NCBI GenBank assembly: GCA_019429275.1
Contig: JAHYJC010000011.1
Coordinates: 1-64,000, forward strand
Length of the DNA stretch: 64,000 bases
Direction: 5' to 3'
From: Lentimicrobium sp.
Lineage (GTDB): Bacteria; Bacteroidota; Bacteroidia; Bacteroidales; Lentimicrobiaceae
In this document: positions 1 through 9,209 of the stretch, one piece after another
Numbering within the stretch: the first letter of the stretch is position 1
Layout of the letters: each line of letters begins with the position of its first letter
The notes under the pieces: model-generated
Told to the model about the DNA's origin: nothing
Databases searched by the model: none
Seen by the model: only the letters and a program-made list of their open reading frames with translations
Position numbers and translations under genes: made by a program

Positions 1-1312
1 CCACGATATCGCAATCGCTCAAATCAATGGTTTTAGAAACAATAGGTTCCGGGCACAGGTAATCGTATTCCCGGGGAGCGGTGTAAATGCTGTCGTACTC
101 AAGGTTGGTATTGAATTTCATTAGGATAATGTCCTGCCCGTAGCCGCTGCCAACAACAGCCCCGGCAAGCAGTTTGTCATCAGAGGTAGCGAACATACGG
201 GCTTCATAATGGGCGTATGGGTGTAGAAAGGTATTGTGCCACCCCCCAAGAGAGTCTAATTCATGAAGGCTAAACCACCCTGGATAAAAATTAGTACTAT
301 CGACCATAAGTGTATGAGCAAACATCCTTTCATCCGAGGTAAAAACAGGGTCAAGCAAATAGCCTTCAGCCCATTTTTTACCTATATCCGGGATATTGGG
401 CAATGTGTCATGGATGAAGTTCCCGAGACTGTCATTGATAAGTAGCATTACAGGAAATTCTCCGTTAATCCTGTAATTGGCCCCTATATAAAACTTTCCA
501 TTTCGTTCCGTTGAAAATCTCGTACTAGAGTATTGATCTCTTAGGGTGTCCTTAAAAACACTAACCCATTTTTCATACCTGCTATTATCTGCCATAAGAG
601 TAAGAGCTTTTAAGCGGCATACATTATTCCATCCGCCGGTTGCAACTGAATCGTCGCACCAGTAGCAAAAGCCACTCAGAAAATAATCTCCGTTTGAATC
701 AATCAACAGGTCGTAAGCACCGTTATTGTTAATATAAGGATGGTTTTCAGTTAAAGCATAAGGTTCTATCCAGATCACTTCACCCGAGGAGTCAAACCTA
801 AACAGGTGTATTTTAGTGTTGTTGGTATTGGTTGCATAACTTTGGGTTAACATAATATATCCTCCATCAGGGAGTTGCAAAATCTTTCGTCCCCAGTCAA
901 ACATATCCGGGCCATCGGTTCGGAATATCTTACACCATTCGAGGTCGCCGCAAGCATTATGTTTGGTCACCCCTATATCATTAGGTGTCCAACGATCGTG
1001 ACTGCCACAGACAATGAAACCGCCATCGTTGGTGGGTTCAATATGACTTGGGTAATTACCTTGGCTCAGACCGATGCCTGTACCAATTGAAATATCATAG
1101 AGGATGTTACCGTTGACATCTGTTTTAATCACCCAACCCCGGGTATCAGGGTAGAAATGGAACGATCCCAAAACAAGAAATCCTTGATCATAAGTCTCTG
1201 TCAGATTCCGGAACGTTTCTCTGCGATCAGAATATCCAAAAATTCTATCCCATGTTTGCGCAGGCAAAGTGCGGGAAAAAAGAAAAAGAAAAAGTATTAT
1301 ATATGTTTTCAT
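1..1312 (-). CDS. Secreted beta-propeller-like protein, 3' end outside window
   Basis: An open frame runs from the ATG at 1312 down to the window edge without a stop (437 codons). It starts with a short charged, then hydrophobic signal peptide ending in LPAQ. The body has repeated segments such as 'TYDQGFLVLGSF', 'TNDGGFIVCGS' and 'LPDGGYIMLTQ', the 'dGGf/y' signature of propeller-type repeats common in Bacteroidota exported proteins. The C-terminus, probably a T9SS sorting domain, lies outside the window. It resembles in style the 489-residue protein at 48814-50283. No enzyme motif is visible. It is separated from the next gene upstream on the same strand by a strong terminator hairpin (1333-1370), so it is probably transcribed alone. 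Confidence 0.8.
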   Translation of the reverse strand, partial: MKTYIILFLFLFSRTLPAQTWDRIFGYSDRRETFRNLTETYDQGFLVLGSFHFYPDTRGWVIKTDVNGNILYDISIGTGIGLSQGNYPSHIEPTNDGGFIVCGSHDRWTPNDIGVTKHNACGDLEWCKIFRTDGPDMFDWGRKILQLPDGGYIMLTQSYATNTNNTKIHLFRFDSSGEVIWIEPYALTENHPYINNNGAYDLLIDSNGDYFLSGFCYWCDDSVATGGWNNVCRLKALTLMADNSRYEKWVSVFKDTLRDQYSSTRFSTERNGKFYIGANYRINGEFPVMLLINDSLGNFIHDTLPNIPDIGKKWAEGYLLDPVFTSDERMFAHTLMVDSTNFYPGWFSLHELDSLGGWHNTFLHPYAHYEARMFATSDDKLLAGAVVGSGYGQDIILMKFNTNLEYDSIYTAPREYDYLCPEPIVSKTIDLSDCDIV

Positions 1313-1332
1313 TTTGTCGAATTTTAAAATAA

Positions 1333-1370
1333 AACAATTGAACCGGATAGAAAAACCCGGTTCAATTGTT
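1333..1370 (-). terminator. Strong intrinsic terminator hairpin
   Basis: A perfect 14-bp stem (AACAATTGAACCGG pairing with CCGGTTCAATTGTT) with a 10-nt loop lies just after the stop of the gene at 1381. On the minus strand it is followed by a T-rich stretch. It should end transcription of the T9SS fragment. Confidence 0.75.
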
Positions 1371-1380
1371 AAATAAGAAA

Positions 1381-2340
1381 CTACCTTGCAATTATAAATT
1401 TTGAGCTATTGACAATTTTGTTATCAAAAACAAGTGATACAAAATAGCTGCCTGATTTGTAATGTCGCGTATCCAGGATAATCGCGTCGAGTTGCCGGAC
1501 CAACTGCTGACTGTAAACTTTTCTTCCTAATTCGTCTGATAACTCAATTATTACTTTGGCGTTATCAATATTGACATTGTATTCAATAGTGATAAAATCA
1601 TCAGCTGGGTTAGGAAAAACCTTTAACAAGGATTTGGTTGGTTTTACAGATTTCTTAACGCTATTTTTGATTTCGCTGCTTTTGGTTAGGTAAGGAGTCA
1701 GGTAGGGTTCATTGTAATCCAACAGGCCATTGGCAATTAAAAGCCCTCTTGCCGCGGAAGAAACAACTGAACTGTGGCTTTGTATAAAAATGCTCAAAGG
1801 TCCAAGAGAAGTGGTATCCATTAAAGGATTTGAAGCAAGCCATTGCATAAAGACCTGTTGTTGCTCAATTTCTGAAATTTCAGTAACTGGAAGATTAACC
1901 TCCGTTGCAATACTTGCCATATGATTCAGAGCGGAAATTGTATCCCCCGTTTCAAGTAACATCCATGCCTGCTTCAGCAGTGAGGCAGGGCTACCATCTG
2001 CCGAAAGCAGCGCCATTAAAGTATCAACAGGGAATGCAAGGGTATCGGTCAATGAAGAGGAGAGCAGGCGACTAAAGCCATATTGGTAGAGGCTCAGGCT
2101 CATATCGCGACGGGCTTCCAGCAGTTCTTTGTCTGAAAGCAAAAATAATCCTTCCAGGATTTCGTCTTTCATATATTCGGGCATAGGATTAAGGCGCATA
2201 TCCAGTTCCTGCAAGATGGTTTCCGATTTAGCGCTGTGAGGGTTGGCAACCATTATATCACGGATCATGGCGTTGTTGAGCAATTCTTCGCGGTTGATGG
2301 AAGACTTAAGGACTGTGTCGGAAACAAAAGGTGAATACAA
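1381..2340 (-). pseudogene. N-terminally truncated T9SS-exported protein (start-less C-terminal tail)
   Basis: This 319-codon frame ends with a clear T9SS type A sorting domain ('KVFPNPADDFI' about residue 240, then a Gly/Tyr-containing strand pattern to the C-terminus). There is no signal peptide: the frame begins with TTG directly behind an in-frame TAG, and the first ATG is 24 codons in. The preceding residues are helical and match nothing I recognise. T9SS cargo needs an N-terminal Sec signal, so this is most likely the remnant of a much larger exported protein whose 5' part was lost. The 295 bp upstream contain no recognisable coding sequence. Alternative: it starts at the internal ATG as a cytoplasmic protein, which would make no sense with a sorting domain. 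Confidence 0.6.
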
Positions 2341-2635
2341 CTAGCTGATATACAGCGCAATACCCCAACACTAGAATTCAGTATATGAATCCGGGATTTG
2401 CTACCGCTTAGATTATATTCTTGATCGCGATCGATTATAGGAATTGATGCAGTTTTATACACAATCGTTTTTATAAACAATAATATTAAGTTTCAAATAT
2501 ACACAATTAGTTTTGGCTTTGAAGTGCCCGATTAACATTGCTTTCGAAATAAAAAATATAACAGAGATTCTTCCCCTGAATTAACCAGGTCTGGGAATAG
2601 TGATATTTATTTTTTGAATAGTAGGGTCGGGTGCA

Positions 2636-4927
2636 TCAAATCTTCAACCCTACCTGTACTGCAAAAGTTCTTGGAGGACCTACATCGGCCGGGCGGGTCA
2701 TGTATTCCCGGTTAAACAGATTGTTGATAACCAACGAAAACTTCAATGTTGCAGATGGTTCCCAGGCAAGGCGCCAGTTTACGAGGATATCGCCGTTGTT
2801 GTTTTTATCACGGTATTCGCGCAGGCCGGGAAGAATGAAGATGGGCAATCCCACCCCGTTCACCCTCAGCGAATCCTCAAATGCCAGGTCAATATTGATG
2901 ATATAACTGTGATAATCAATATTAAATCCGCTTGATACCTTTCGGTAAGCAACATCAGCTCCGAATTTTAAATTGTGAAAAAAACGGTATTTCAGTATAT
3001 TCCGATCTGTTGAGGCAGTGTTCACACGATTACCAAAATCTTTATCCACTGGATTGGTAAAAGTATAACCTGCGTTAAAGCTATAACCAAATGCACCGGC
3101 CTTGCCTTTACCAGCAAAGTTCAACTCAAAACCGGCAATACGTGCATTGGTGATGTTATACGCTTTGAATCCGGTATATCTGAAAAAATCCAGCAAACTT
3201 GGGTTTGTAAGTTCAGGAGGATAATGCTGTCCAAACGTAAATTCGATCATATTTTCATATTCGGTCCAGAAAGCGGCTGCATCAACATAGCCTTGGATTC
3301 CACCAAGGGTAAAACCCTGTTTTACACCGAGTTCGGCATTCCAACCATATTCAGGCTTGAGTGTATCGTTGGGAAAAATTTTAAGGGCACCCACTTCTGT
3401 AGCCGCATATTTTTCAGCTATCGCAGGATAGCGGAAACCCTGTCCGAAACTGCCTCTTAAAAAAGTGTATTTACCTGCCTGATAATTTATTCCGGCCCTG
3501 AGCAGTGGTTTTGATTCCTGCTGATCCTTATTGATGGCATGTCGTTCAATGCGCCCGCCCAGCGAGAAACGCCACTTCAGATGGCTCTTCTCTGCCTGGA
3601 AATAAACAGATTGATTGCTGGCTTTGTGTTTTACACCACCGAATAGATTAGAAACAGTATTGATGAAGGTAGTGTTCGCTCCTCCGGTAAGAGACAAACC
3701 GGAATTCCATCTTTTCAGATACTGATATTCAGTAAAATAAGTGTTATCATAATTGTGAAGTGAATCGCCATCATAGGTAACCCTGTATAATCTTCCTTTT
3801 AGTGTGTGCCGGCTATTGTTTTCACGGTGCCAGGTTATATGCGGATCAAGATTAAACCGGGTGTTGCGGAAACTCTGATCAAAATCCTTTGAAGCCCGGT
3901 AAACACCGCTGTCGCCATTGAGCCACAGAAGAAAATTTCCTCCCTCATTAAACATGGCATTTGCATTGATGCCGGCTGCAAGGCCTTTAATCCGCTCACT
4001 TCTGTAGCGGGTGTTCAGGTTAGCCCTGATGTATTTCTCATTTTCATTCTCACGATAGCCTTTGTCGGTATGAACATTGGCCCCGCCAACCAGGTCGAAA
4101 TTTTTTATTCTCCTGCTGTGTGAAAATCTGGCTCCCGAATAAAACGGTTGTTTGTCCCACCACACAATTTCTTTTCGCTTCGGGTTGTCATAAATTCCGC
4201 TATACAAAGTAATTCCCGTTTCGGGCTTTGCTTTTGGATAGGCAGTGCGGATATTTATTACCCCATTCAGGGCAGAAGACCCATACAAGGCCGATGAGGC
4301 CCCTTTGAGTATTTCTATCTGGCTGAGGTTTTCAAGTGGCACAAAATCCCACTTGGCTTCACCTCCACCTCCGGTGAGAATGGGCAAATCGTCGAGCAAT
4401 AACAATACCCTTGATCCGACTCCATAGCTGTAACCATTGCCACCTCTGATGCTTACCTGGTCTTCAAGAAACATCAATCCAGGGACCTGTTGCAATGCAG
4501 TTTCTATGGATACAGTATGTGCATTTTCAACTTTTGCCGAACTCAGAATTTCCATTGAAACAACCACATCGGATATCTTTTGCTCAAAACGTGATGCACT
4601 AACTACCACTTCGTTCAGTAGGCTGGCCCTTTCCTCCATGGCAACATTGAGGCTTACTTTTTGCCCTTCCTTCAGGATGAGCACTTTTTCAACAATGTTA
4701 TAACCGATAAATCTGAATTGAAGGATATTTTTTCCGATGGAGGAAGAAATGGAATAATTTCCCTCTGCATCGGTTGCCACGCCCTGTTTGTTGGTATAAA
4801 AAACATTTACCCCTACCAATGGCTCTCCGGTGGCAGCATCGGTAACACGACCTGAAACTACAGGATTTTGAGCAAATGCAAAACTGGTAGCCGAAAAAAT
4901 GCAGAAAATCAGAAATCGAATGACCAT
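2636..4927 (-). CDS. TonB-dependent outer membrane receptor
   Basis: This 763-residue protein takes up a ligand across the outer membrane using TonB energy. A signal peptide (residues 1-19, ...SFAFAQ) is followed by a carboxypeptidase-regulatory-like domain (about 23-105, 'VSGRVTDAATGEPLVGVNV'), a plug domain (about 110-225, 'NEVVVSASR', 'ALQQVPGL', 'GASSALYGSSALNGVINI') and a beta-barrel ending in 'NNLFNREYMTRP' and a terminal 'VGLKI'. Length fits a vitamin, siderophore or metal receptor rather than a ~1000-residue SusC. It lies 40 bp downstream of a secreted T9SS protein and is probably co-transcribed with it. No SusD partner is present. The substrate cannot be told from sequence. Confidence 0.92.
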   Translation of the reverse strand: MVIRFLIFCIFSATSFAFAQNPVVSGRVTDAATGEPLVGVNVFYTNKQGVATDAEGNYSISSSIGKNILQFRFIGYNIVEKVLILKEGQKVSLNVAMEERASLLNEVVVSASRFEQKISDVVVSMEILSSAKVENAHTVSIETALQQVPGLMFLEDQVSIRGGNGYSYGVGSRVLLLLDDLPILTGGGGEAKWDFVPLENLSQIEILKGASSALYGSSALNGVINIRTAYPKAKPETGITLYSGIYDNPKRKEIVWWDKQPFYSGARFSHSRRIKNFDLVGGANVHTDKGYRENENEKYIRANLNTRYRSERIKGLAAGINANAMFNEGGNFLLWLNGDSGVYRASKDFDQSFRNTRFNLDPHITWHRENNSRHTLKGRLYRVTYDGDSLHNYDNTYFTEYQYLKRWNSGLSLTGGANTTFINTVSNLFGGVKHKASNQSVYFQAEKSHLKWRFSLGGRIERHAINKDQQESKPLLRAGINYQAGKYTFLRGSFGQGFRYPAIAEKYAATEVGALKIFPNDTLKPEYGWNAELGVKQGFTLGGIQGYVDAAAFWTEYENMIEFTFGQHYPPELTNPSLLDFFRYTGFKAYNITNARIAGFELNFAGKGKAGAFGYSFNAGYTFTNPVDKDFGNRVNTASTDRNILKYRFFHNLKFGADVAYRKVSSGFNIDYHSYIINIDLAFEDSLRVNGVGLPIFILPGLREYRDKNNNGDILVNWRLAWEPSATLKFSLVINNLFNREYMTRPADVGPPRTFAVQVGLKI

Positions 4928-4967
4928 AAAGGAGATTATTTTCTGAAAAAATACAGAAACGTTGACT

Positions 4968-5720
4968 TTAGTGCTTTACCAACTTGATGATCGCTGACAG
5001 ATTTTTTTCGGAATGCCTGATGTTACAAAAATAAATTCCGGGTTCAAGGTCAGCACTGCCTAACTGGTAGGATTGATCACCTGAAGTCAAAGTAATAATT
5101 TCGGTCTTCAGGACTCTTCCTCTGGTATCAAATACCCGGCATTCATAGCTTCCGGGTTCCCGGGCATAAAATGCAAAATTTATGACATCTGAAAAAGGAT
5201 TCGGAAATGCTTTCATCCTGATGTTCCCGGAACTTCCCGCTTCGTCAATGCCAAAGGCTGAGGCTGGAAGTACCGTAATGCTGTAATAATCAATTGTATA
5301 AGGAATAGGCAATCCAAGCCCTCCCATATAACCCACCACATTAAAGGATAAAGGAAATATACCGGTCTGGGATTCAGTGGGCGTTCCGGTTATGAGCATA
5401 CAACCCGAAGTTCCACCAGGCCAAAAGCCTGATGGCCTACTGGGGATGGCCTGAAAGCCATCGGGTAAGCCAATAATCTGAGTTACACCAATCGAGTCGA
5501 TATCCAATTTTCCAAAAGGAAAAAAAACTGTATCGGCAGGAATTATTGCAGTAATCACAAAATTATACTCGTAGGTAGCCACTGCCGGTGGAAATCCGGT
5601 CGCGCTGTCAGGATAAATACCCGGACGGGTGTATTGCGGGTCAGGTGTGCACTGTCCGTAAATCAGGGTCACCAGAAACAGGAAGAAAAAAAAGAGCCCG
5701 ATAATTTTTTTCATTTTCAC
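4968..5720 (-). CDS. Secreted protein with T9SS type A sorting domain
   Basis: This 250-residue protein has a hydrophobic signal peptide (about 1-22), a middle part made of beta-strands with a putative Ig-like or cadherin-like pattern ('ITGTPTESQTGIFPLSFNV', typical of putative-Ig repeats), and a C-terminal sorting domain beginning 'KAFPNPFSDVI' (about residue 168) and ending 'IIKLVKH'. It is probably exported by T9SS and anchored to the cell surface. It precedes the TonB receptor gene by 40 bp on the same strand, so a surface ligand-binding role beside the receptor is plausible but inferred. Start could be Met1 or Met3. Confidence 0.85.
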   Translation of the reverse strand: MKMKKIIGLFFFFLFLVTLIYGQCTPDPQYTRPGIYPDSATGFPPAVATYEYNFVITAIIPADTVFFPFGKLDIDSIGVTQIIGLPDGFQAIPSRPSGFWPGGTSGCMLITGTPTESQTGIFPLSFNVVGYMGGLGLPIPYTIDYYSITVLPASAFGIDEAGSSGNIRMKAFPNPFSDVINFAFYAREPGSYECRVFDTRGRVLKTEIITLTSGDQSYQLGSADLEPGIYFCNIRHSEKNLSAIIKLVKH

Positions 5721-5949
5721 AGAGATTAAATGAGTGTAACAATCAAAGTTACAAAATTATTTGAATGTATGCTGAAATATAAATGTGAATGTAAACAAGG
5801 CAGAACAATAAGCCAGCAATTTCAAAGCTTCGGTTAAATAACTGAATCAAATCTTTTAATATCCTTTTTGGCATAATATTCCTGATTATATTGCTTGCCA
5901 GAGCTTTTCTTTGAAATCATTCGGTGGCATTGGCCATCAACCAAATGGT

Positions 5950-5957
5950 TATCTTTG
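5950..5957 (+). promoter_or_regulatory. Bacteroidota -7 promoter element (TATCTTTG) for the Crp/Fnr gene
   Basis: The sequence matches the TAnnTTTG -7 consensus of Bacteroidota sigma factor promoters, with a TTGG at 5930-5933 near the -33 position. It lies downstream of the first possible in-frame ATG (5924), so the transcript cannot include that codon and translation must begin at the ATG at 5975. Confidence 0.6.
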
Positions 5958-5974
5958 TAATCCAAAACCCGATT

Positions 5975-6667
5975 ATGAAAACATTTATACCTCCCGATGA
6001 TTGCTCATTCAGTGATATGGATGCTCCCTGTTTTCGCAATCTTCTGCCCGAAGAAATTGCTCTTGCCCGCGACAGCAAAACAAGGGTTGTATTCCGAAAA
6101 GGCGAAAACCTTACCAAGCAGGGTGCTTTTGCTTCAAGTGTACTTTTTATACTTGACGGACTTGCCAAACAATATATCGAAGGTGATGGTTCACGCAACT
6201 TTAATGTGAGGTTAATAAAAAGCGGGGAGTTTGTCGGTTTGTCGGTGGCTTTTAACAGTCACATTTATGATTATTCAGTGGTTGCTCTTCGCGAAACCAC
6301 CGCCTGTCTGATTGAAAAAGAAGCCATTTCGGGACTTATCAAAGGCAACGGAATGTTTGCATACAGCATCATTAACCGCTATTGTGAACAAAACAGCAAA
6401 CTTTACAATTCCATTCACGACCTGATGTACAAGCAAATGAACGGCCGCCTGGCCGGTGCGTTGCTTTATCTTTGGAAAGAACAGGTTAACGAAGATATCT
6501 TCCCTTTTCTCAGCCGTAAGGACATTGCTGATTTTGCAGGTCTTGCAACCGAAAGTACGGTAAAGTTACTGAAAGCCTTCGAAAAGGACGGCCTTATCAA
6601 ATTGGAAGAAAAAAATGTTTTGCTTTTAGATATTCAAAACCTGGAACAGATAAACCTGAGGGGTTAA
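5975..6667 (+). CDS. Crp/Fnr family transcriptional regulator
   Basis: This is a 230-residue regulator when started at 5975; an upstream ATG at 5924 is rejected because a good -7 promoter element lies between the two. Residues about 20-130 form a cyclic-nucleotide-binding-type beta-roll ('KGENLTKQGAFASSVLFILDGL', 'SGEFVGLSVAF'). A dimerisation helix follows, then a winged-helix DNA-binding domain ('LSRKDIADFAGLATESTVKLLKAFEKDGLI', about 175-205). There is no cysteine cluster for an iron-sulphur centre as in Fnr, so it is more likely a redox- or ligand-independent Crp-like member. Its neighbours on both sides are on the other strand, so it is a single-gene unit. The regulon is unknown. Confidence 0.9.
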   Translation: MKTFIPPDDCSFSDMDAPCFRNLLPEEIALARDSKTRVVFRKGENLTKQGAFASSVLFILDGLAKQYIEGDGSRNFNVRLIKSGEFVGLSVAFNSHIYDYSVVALRETTACLIEKEAISGLIKGNGMFAYSIINRYCEQNSKLYNSIHDLMYKQMNGRLAGALLYLWKEQVNEDIFPFLSRKDIADFAGLATESTVKLLKAFEKDGLIKLEEKNVLLLDIQNLEQINLRG

Positions 6668-6767
6668 GCAACTGATAGTTTCCGGTTTTCAGCCGGATAT
6701 TATTCATTTTTATAGTCCGATTTCAGGATAAACTCAGGATAAGTGCCTTTGAAATATAACGCAGGTT

Positions 6768-7232
6768 TTATTTTGTCCAGATGCGATCTGTACTTGCTCC
6801 GTGACAGCTGTTACATTGTCCGGAGGATAAGGAAGAAATCATGTGTTTTGTAACTGTGTTCCCCTCGACTGATGTATAAAGGCCGGCCCCAAAATCAATG
6901 TTTTCGGGGTATAGAAGTTGCCATAATTATCAACCTGAATGGTTGCTTTAAGCGTTCCGGTGCCATTGGGGCCGGTATATAATCTGACTGTTGCATTTGG
7001 AAAACCTGATGCATAAGTACTATCATATACTGAACCAGCTACAGTGAACCATCCTTCACCGGTTCCTCCGGATTTATGACAACTCATACAATTCTGTCCG
7101 GCCTTATGGCTTTCTGTAGAATTATAGGAGCTGATTTTTGTCTCATTCTCCTCACCATCCTTTTTACATGACTGAAGTAAAAAAAAATAAGATTCCTGTT
7201 ATAATCAAAACAGCAATTGTTCTGGTTTTCAT
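6768..7232 (-). pseudogene. Two-CxxCH (haem-binding type) lipoprotein, double frameshift
   Basis: Read with two 1-base corrections this is a 154-residue lipoprotein. From the ATG at 7232 a signal peptide leads into a lipobox 'LLQSC', but only if the A9 run at 7179-7187 is read as A8. The next segment holds 'CMSCH' and a carboxypeptidase-regulatory-like strand pattern ('AGSVYDSTYASGFPNATVRLY'). The frame returns to the original one only if the G4 run at 6906-6909 is read as G5; then the protein continues to 'QCNSCHGAST' and stops at 6768. Two CxxCH motifs suggest a c-type haem protein or redox lipoprotein at the periplasmic or outer face. Both indels sit in homopolymers, so sequencing or assembly error is as likely as true decay or phase variation. 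It lies 70 bp behind the TPR gene on the same strand. Confidence 0.7.
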
Positions 7233-7302
7233 TGTAATAGATTTATGTTTAGGTAAAACTATCAATTGCCCCGGAAATTGCTGACCTATTAAAAAAAAAC
7301 CA

Positions 7303-7929
7303 TTACCTGATCAAATCATAACCTTCCTTTGCAGAAGCGTCGCCCGGTTTATTCATCAGAGCTTTGCCAAACAGGATTTTAGCTTCTCTCAGTTTACCGA
7401 TGCGATAATTTGTCCAGCCAAACATGTGCAGGGCATCATAATCGAATGGATACAGATTAACCAGCTTTTCGAAATACTTATAAGCATTCTGATATTCCTT
7501 TCTTCCATAATAAATCATTCCCATTCTATAGTTTGTAGTATAGTGATTAGGATCTACTTTCAGGATTTCGTTATACCTGGTTATCACCTGGTTCCAGTTA
7601 CCCAGCGCCGATGCCGGCAAAGCAAATCCAAGGCGGGCTTCAATGGAAAGCGGCATAAGCGAAATAGATTTATTGTAAAAGGCAATGGACTCAGAAAATA
7701 ATCCGGCCTGGTAGGTAAGCCATCCCAACCTAATGTTGATCTCATACGATGATTCGTCGTAAACCTTTTTTAAAACTTCAGTAGCTTTTGCATATTCTGC
7801 GTTGCTTTCGAGGATATAGCTCTGTTTGAAGACTTCTTCGAGCGAAACTTTTTCCTGCGCAAAGAGGGCTGAACCGATGATCAGTAAAAAGCCCAGAATT
7901 AAAGATACCCGTTTTATTGTAAATTCCAT
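7303..7929 (-). CDS. Exported tetratricopeptide-repeat protein
   Basis: This 208-residue protein has a signal peptide (about 1-24, ...ALFAQ) followed by four to five TPR-like helical pairs ('YEINIRLGWLTYQAGLFSESIAFYNKSISL', 'ARLGFALPASALGNWNQVITRYNEIL', 'TTNYRMGMIYYGRKEYQNAYKYFEKLV'). Its start overlaps the end of the upstream TPR/barrel gene by 16 bp, implying translational coupling. It is the fourth gene of the ECF sigma / transporter-peptidase operon and probably a periplasmic scaffold for its neighbours. No catalytic motif is seen. Confidence 0.85.
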   Translation of the reverse strand: MEFTIKRVSLILGFLLIIGSALFAQEKVSLEEVFKQSYILESNAEYAKATEVLKKVYDESSYEINIRLGWLTYQAGLFSESIAFYNKSISLMPLSIEARLGFALPASALGNWNQVITRYNEILKVDPNHYTTNYRMGMIYYGRKEYQNAYKYFEKLVNLYPFDYDALHMFGWTNYRIGKLREAKILFGKALMNKPGDASAKEGYDLIR

Positions 7930-9209
7930 GATACACCTCCTGTAATGCTTAAAGTTTGATAACCAAAGGGATAATAGTCTGATTTAACCGCCTGATCATA
8001 AAATAATTCAGTTCCTTCCCTTGAATAAACCTGGCCTCTGAGTGTAAATTTAAGGTTGTCACTTACAACGTAGATAAAACGAACTCCATAGCGTTCTTTT
8101 ATTTTATCATACGCATTGTAAAAAACCTGCAGATTAAGTTCGCCGGTTCCGGTAAAATCTCCGGATGTATAAAACGCTTCACCCCAGAGCTTATTATGCA
8201 TTCGTCCACCCAGCATCTGATGAATGATCACATTTTTGGATACCCCTGCAGATTTAAATGACAAGGTAGTAAAAGTGTAAAAATTCAGGTTACCAAATGG
8301 CCTGAGTAAGAGAGATGCCGCAGCCTGTTTGTAATTCATTTTTTCAACCTCAAGCGACCAGAAGCCGGCCGAAAGCGTCCAATAGGGAGCCAGATAACTG
8401 ACTTCGCCACCAAAAGCAATATCGTTGTATGATGTATCCCAGCTAAGCGCGGGATTATTATAGCTGACATTTGAAAGCCTGAATGACGGGCTGAACTTCA
8501 GCCTTTTACCAATCAGAAACGAAGGTGACAGGTATCCCTCAAACTGTCTGACCTGATAATCGCCCTGAATTGAATCGCCGTAAATATTGTCAATTCTTTG
8601 GATCTTGTTAAAATTAAGTGTTGAGAATGCTGTATTTATAGAGATTCTGTCACGGATGGGTATCAAAGAACCTGCCAGAAAATAAAATGAGTTTTTATTA
8701 AGATATGTTTCAGAATATAATCCATTCCCGCCTTGTCTTTTATTCTCAAACTGATGAATGTGATCAGAAAAAGCCGGGCCGGTTTCGATATAGAATATGG
8801 GCTTGTTTGATGAGGGGTGAATATTTATTGCCACTTCAGCAGGAAGTGTTCCCAGAAAAAGCCTGGCTTCATCGGTGCGGCCGCCGTAGAAATAGGAGAA
8901 ATAAAGTAGTCTGAGAACGAATTCATCACCATCATTAAATTCATTGGCTTTAGTGAGGTGAGTTATTGCCCTTGAGTACTTTTGCAGCTCAAAAGCAGCA
9001 GTGCCAACCCTTGCACGCATGTAAAAGTAGTCGTACCCTTTAGCGATGGCTTTTTCACCGGTCATCAGCAGACTGTCCCACTTTTGTTGAGTATAAAGCC
9101 TGTAAGTCAGTGCTTCAGCATCTTCTGAATCAACATTCTGGCATAAGCCACTACTTGCAAAACCAACAAAAATTAAAAGTGTGGCTGTGAATCTGATCAC
9201 TAAATTCAT
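7914..9209 (-). CDS. TPR plus outer-membrane beta-barrel protein
   Basis: This 431-residue protein has a signal peptide (about 1-24), an N-terminal TPR-like part (about 30-125, 'GTAAFELQKYSRAITHLTKANEF') and a C-terminal beta-barrel (about 140-431) of alternating strands with a final aromatic-rich 'TLSITGGVSWNLQ'. The arrangement resembles YaiO-type outer-membrane proteins, but I cannot confirm the family. Its start overlaps the stop of the urea-transporter/M23 gene by 4 bp (ATGA), and its end overlaps the next TPR gene, so all three are tightly coupled. A role as outer-membrane partner of the inner-membrane fusion protein is inferred. Confidence 0.8.
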   Translation of the reverse strand: MNLVIRFTATLLIFVGFASSGLCQNVDSEDAEALTYRLYTQQKWDSLLMTGEKAIAKGYDYFYMRARVGTAAFELQKYSRAITHLTKANEFNDGDEFVLRLLYFSYFYGGRTDEARLFLGTLPAEVAINIHPSSNKPIFYIETGPAFSDHIHQFENKRQGGNGLYSETYLNKNSFYFLAGSLIPIRDRISINTAFSTLNFNKIQRIDNIYGDSIQGDYQVRQFEGYLSPSFLIGKRLKFSPSFRLSNVSYNNPALSWDTSYNDIAFGGEVSYLAPYWTLSAGFWSLEVEKMNYKQAAASLLLRPFGNLNFYTFTTLSFKSAGVSKNVIIHQMLGGRMHNKLWGEAFYTSGDFTGTGELNLQVFYNAYDKIKERYGVRFIYVVSDNLKFTLRGQVYSREGTELFYDQAVKSDYYPFGYQTLSITGGVSWNLQ

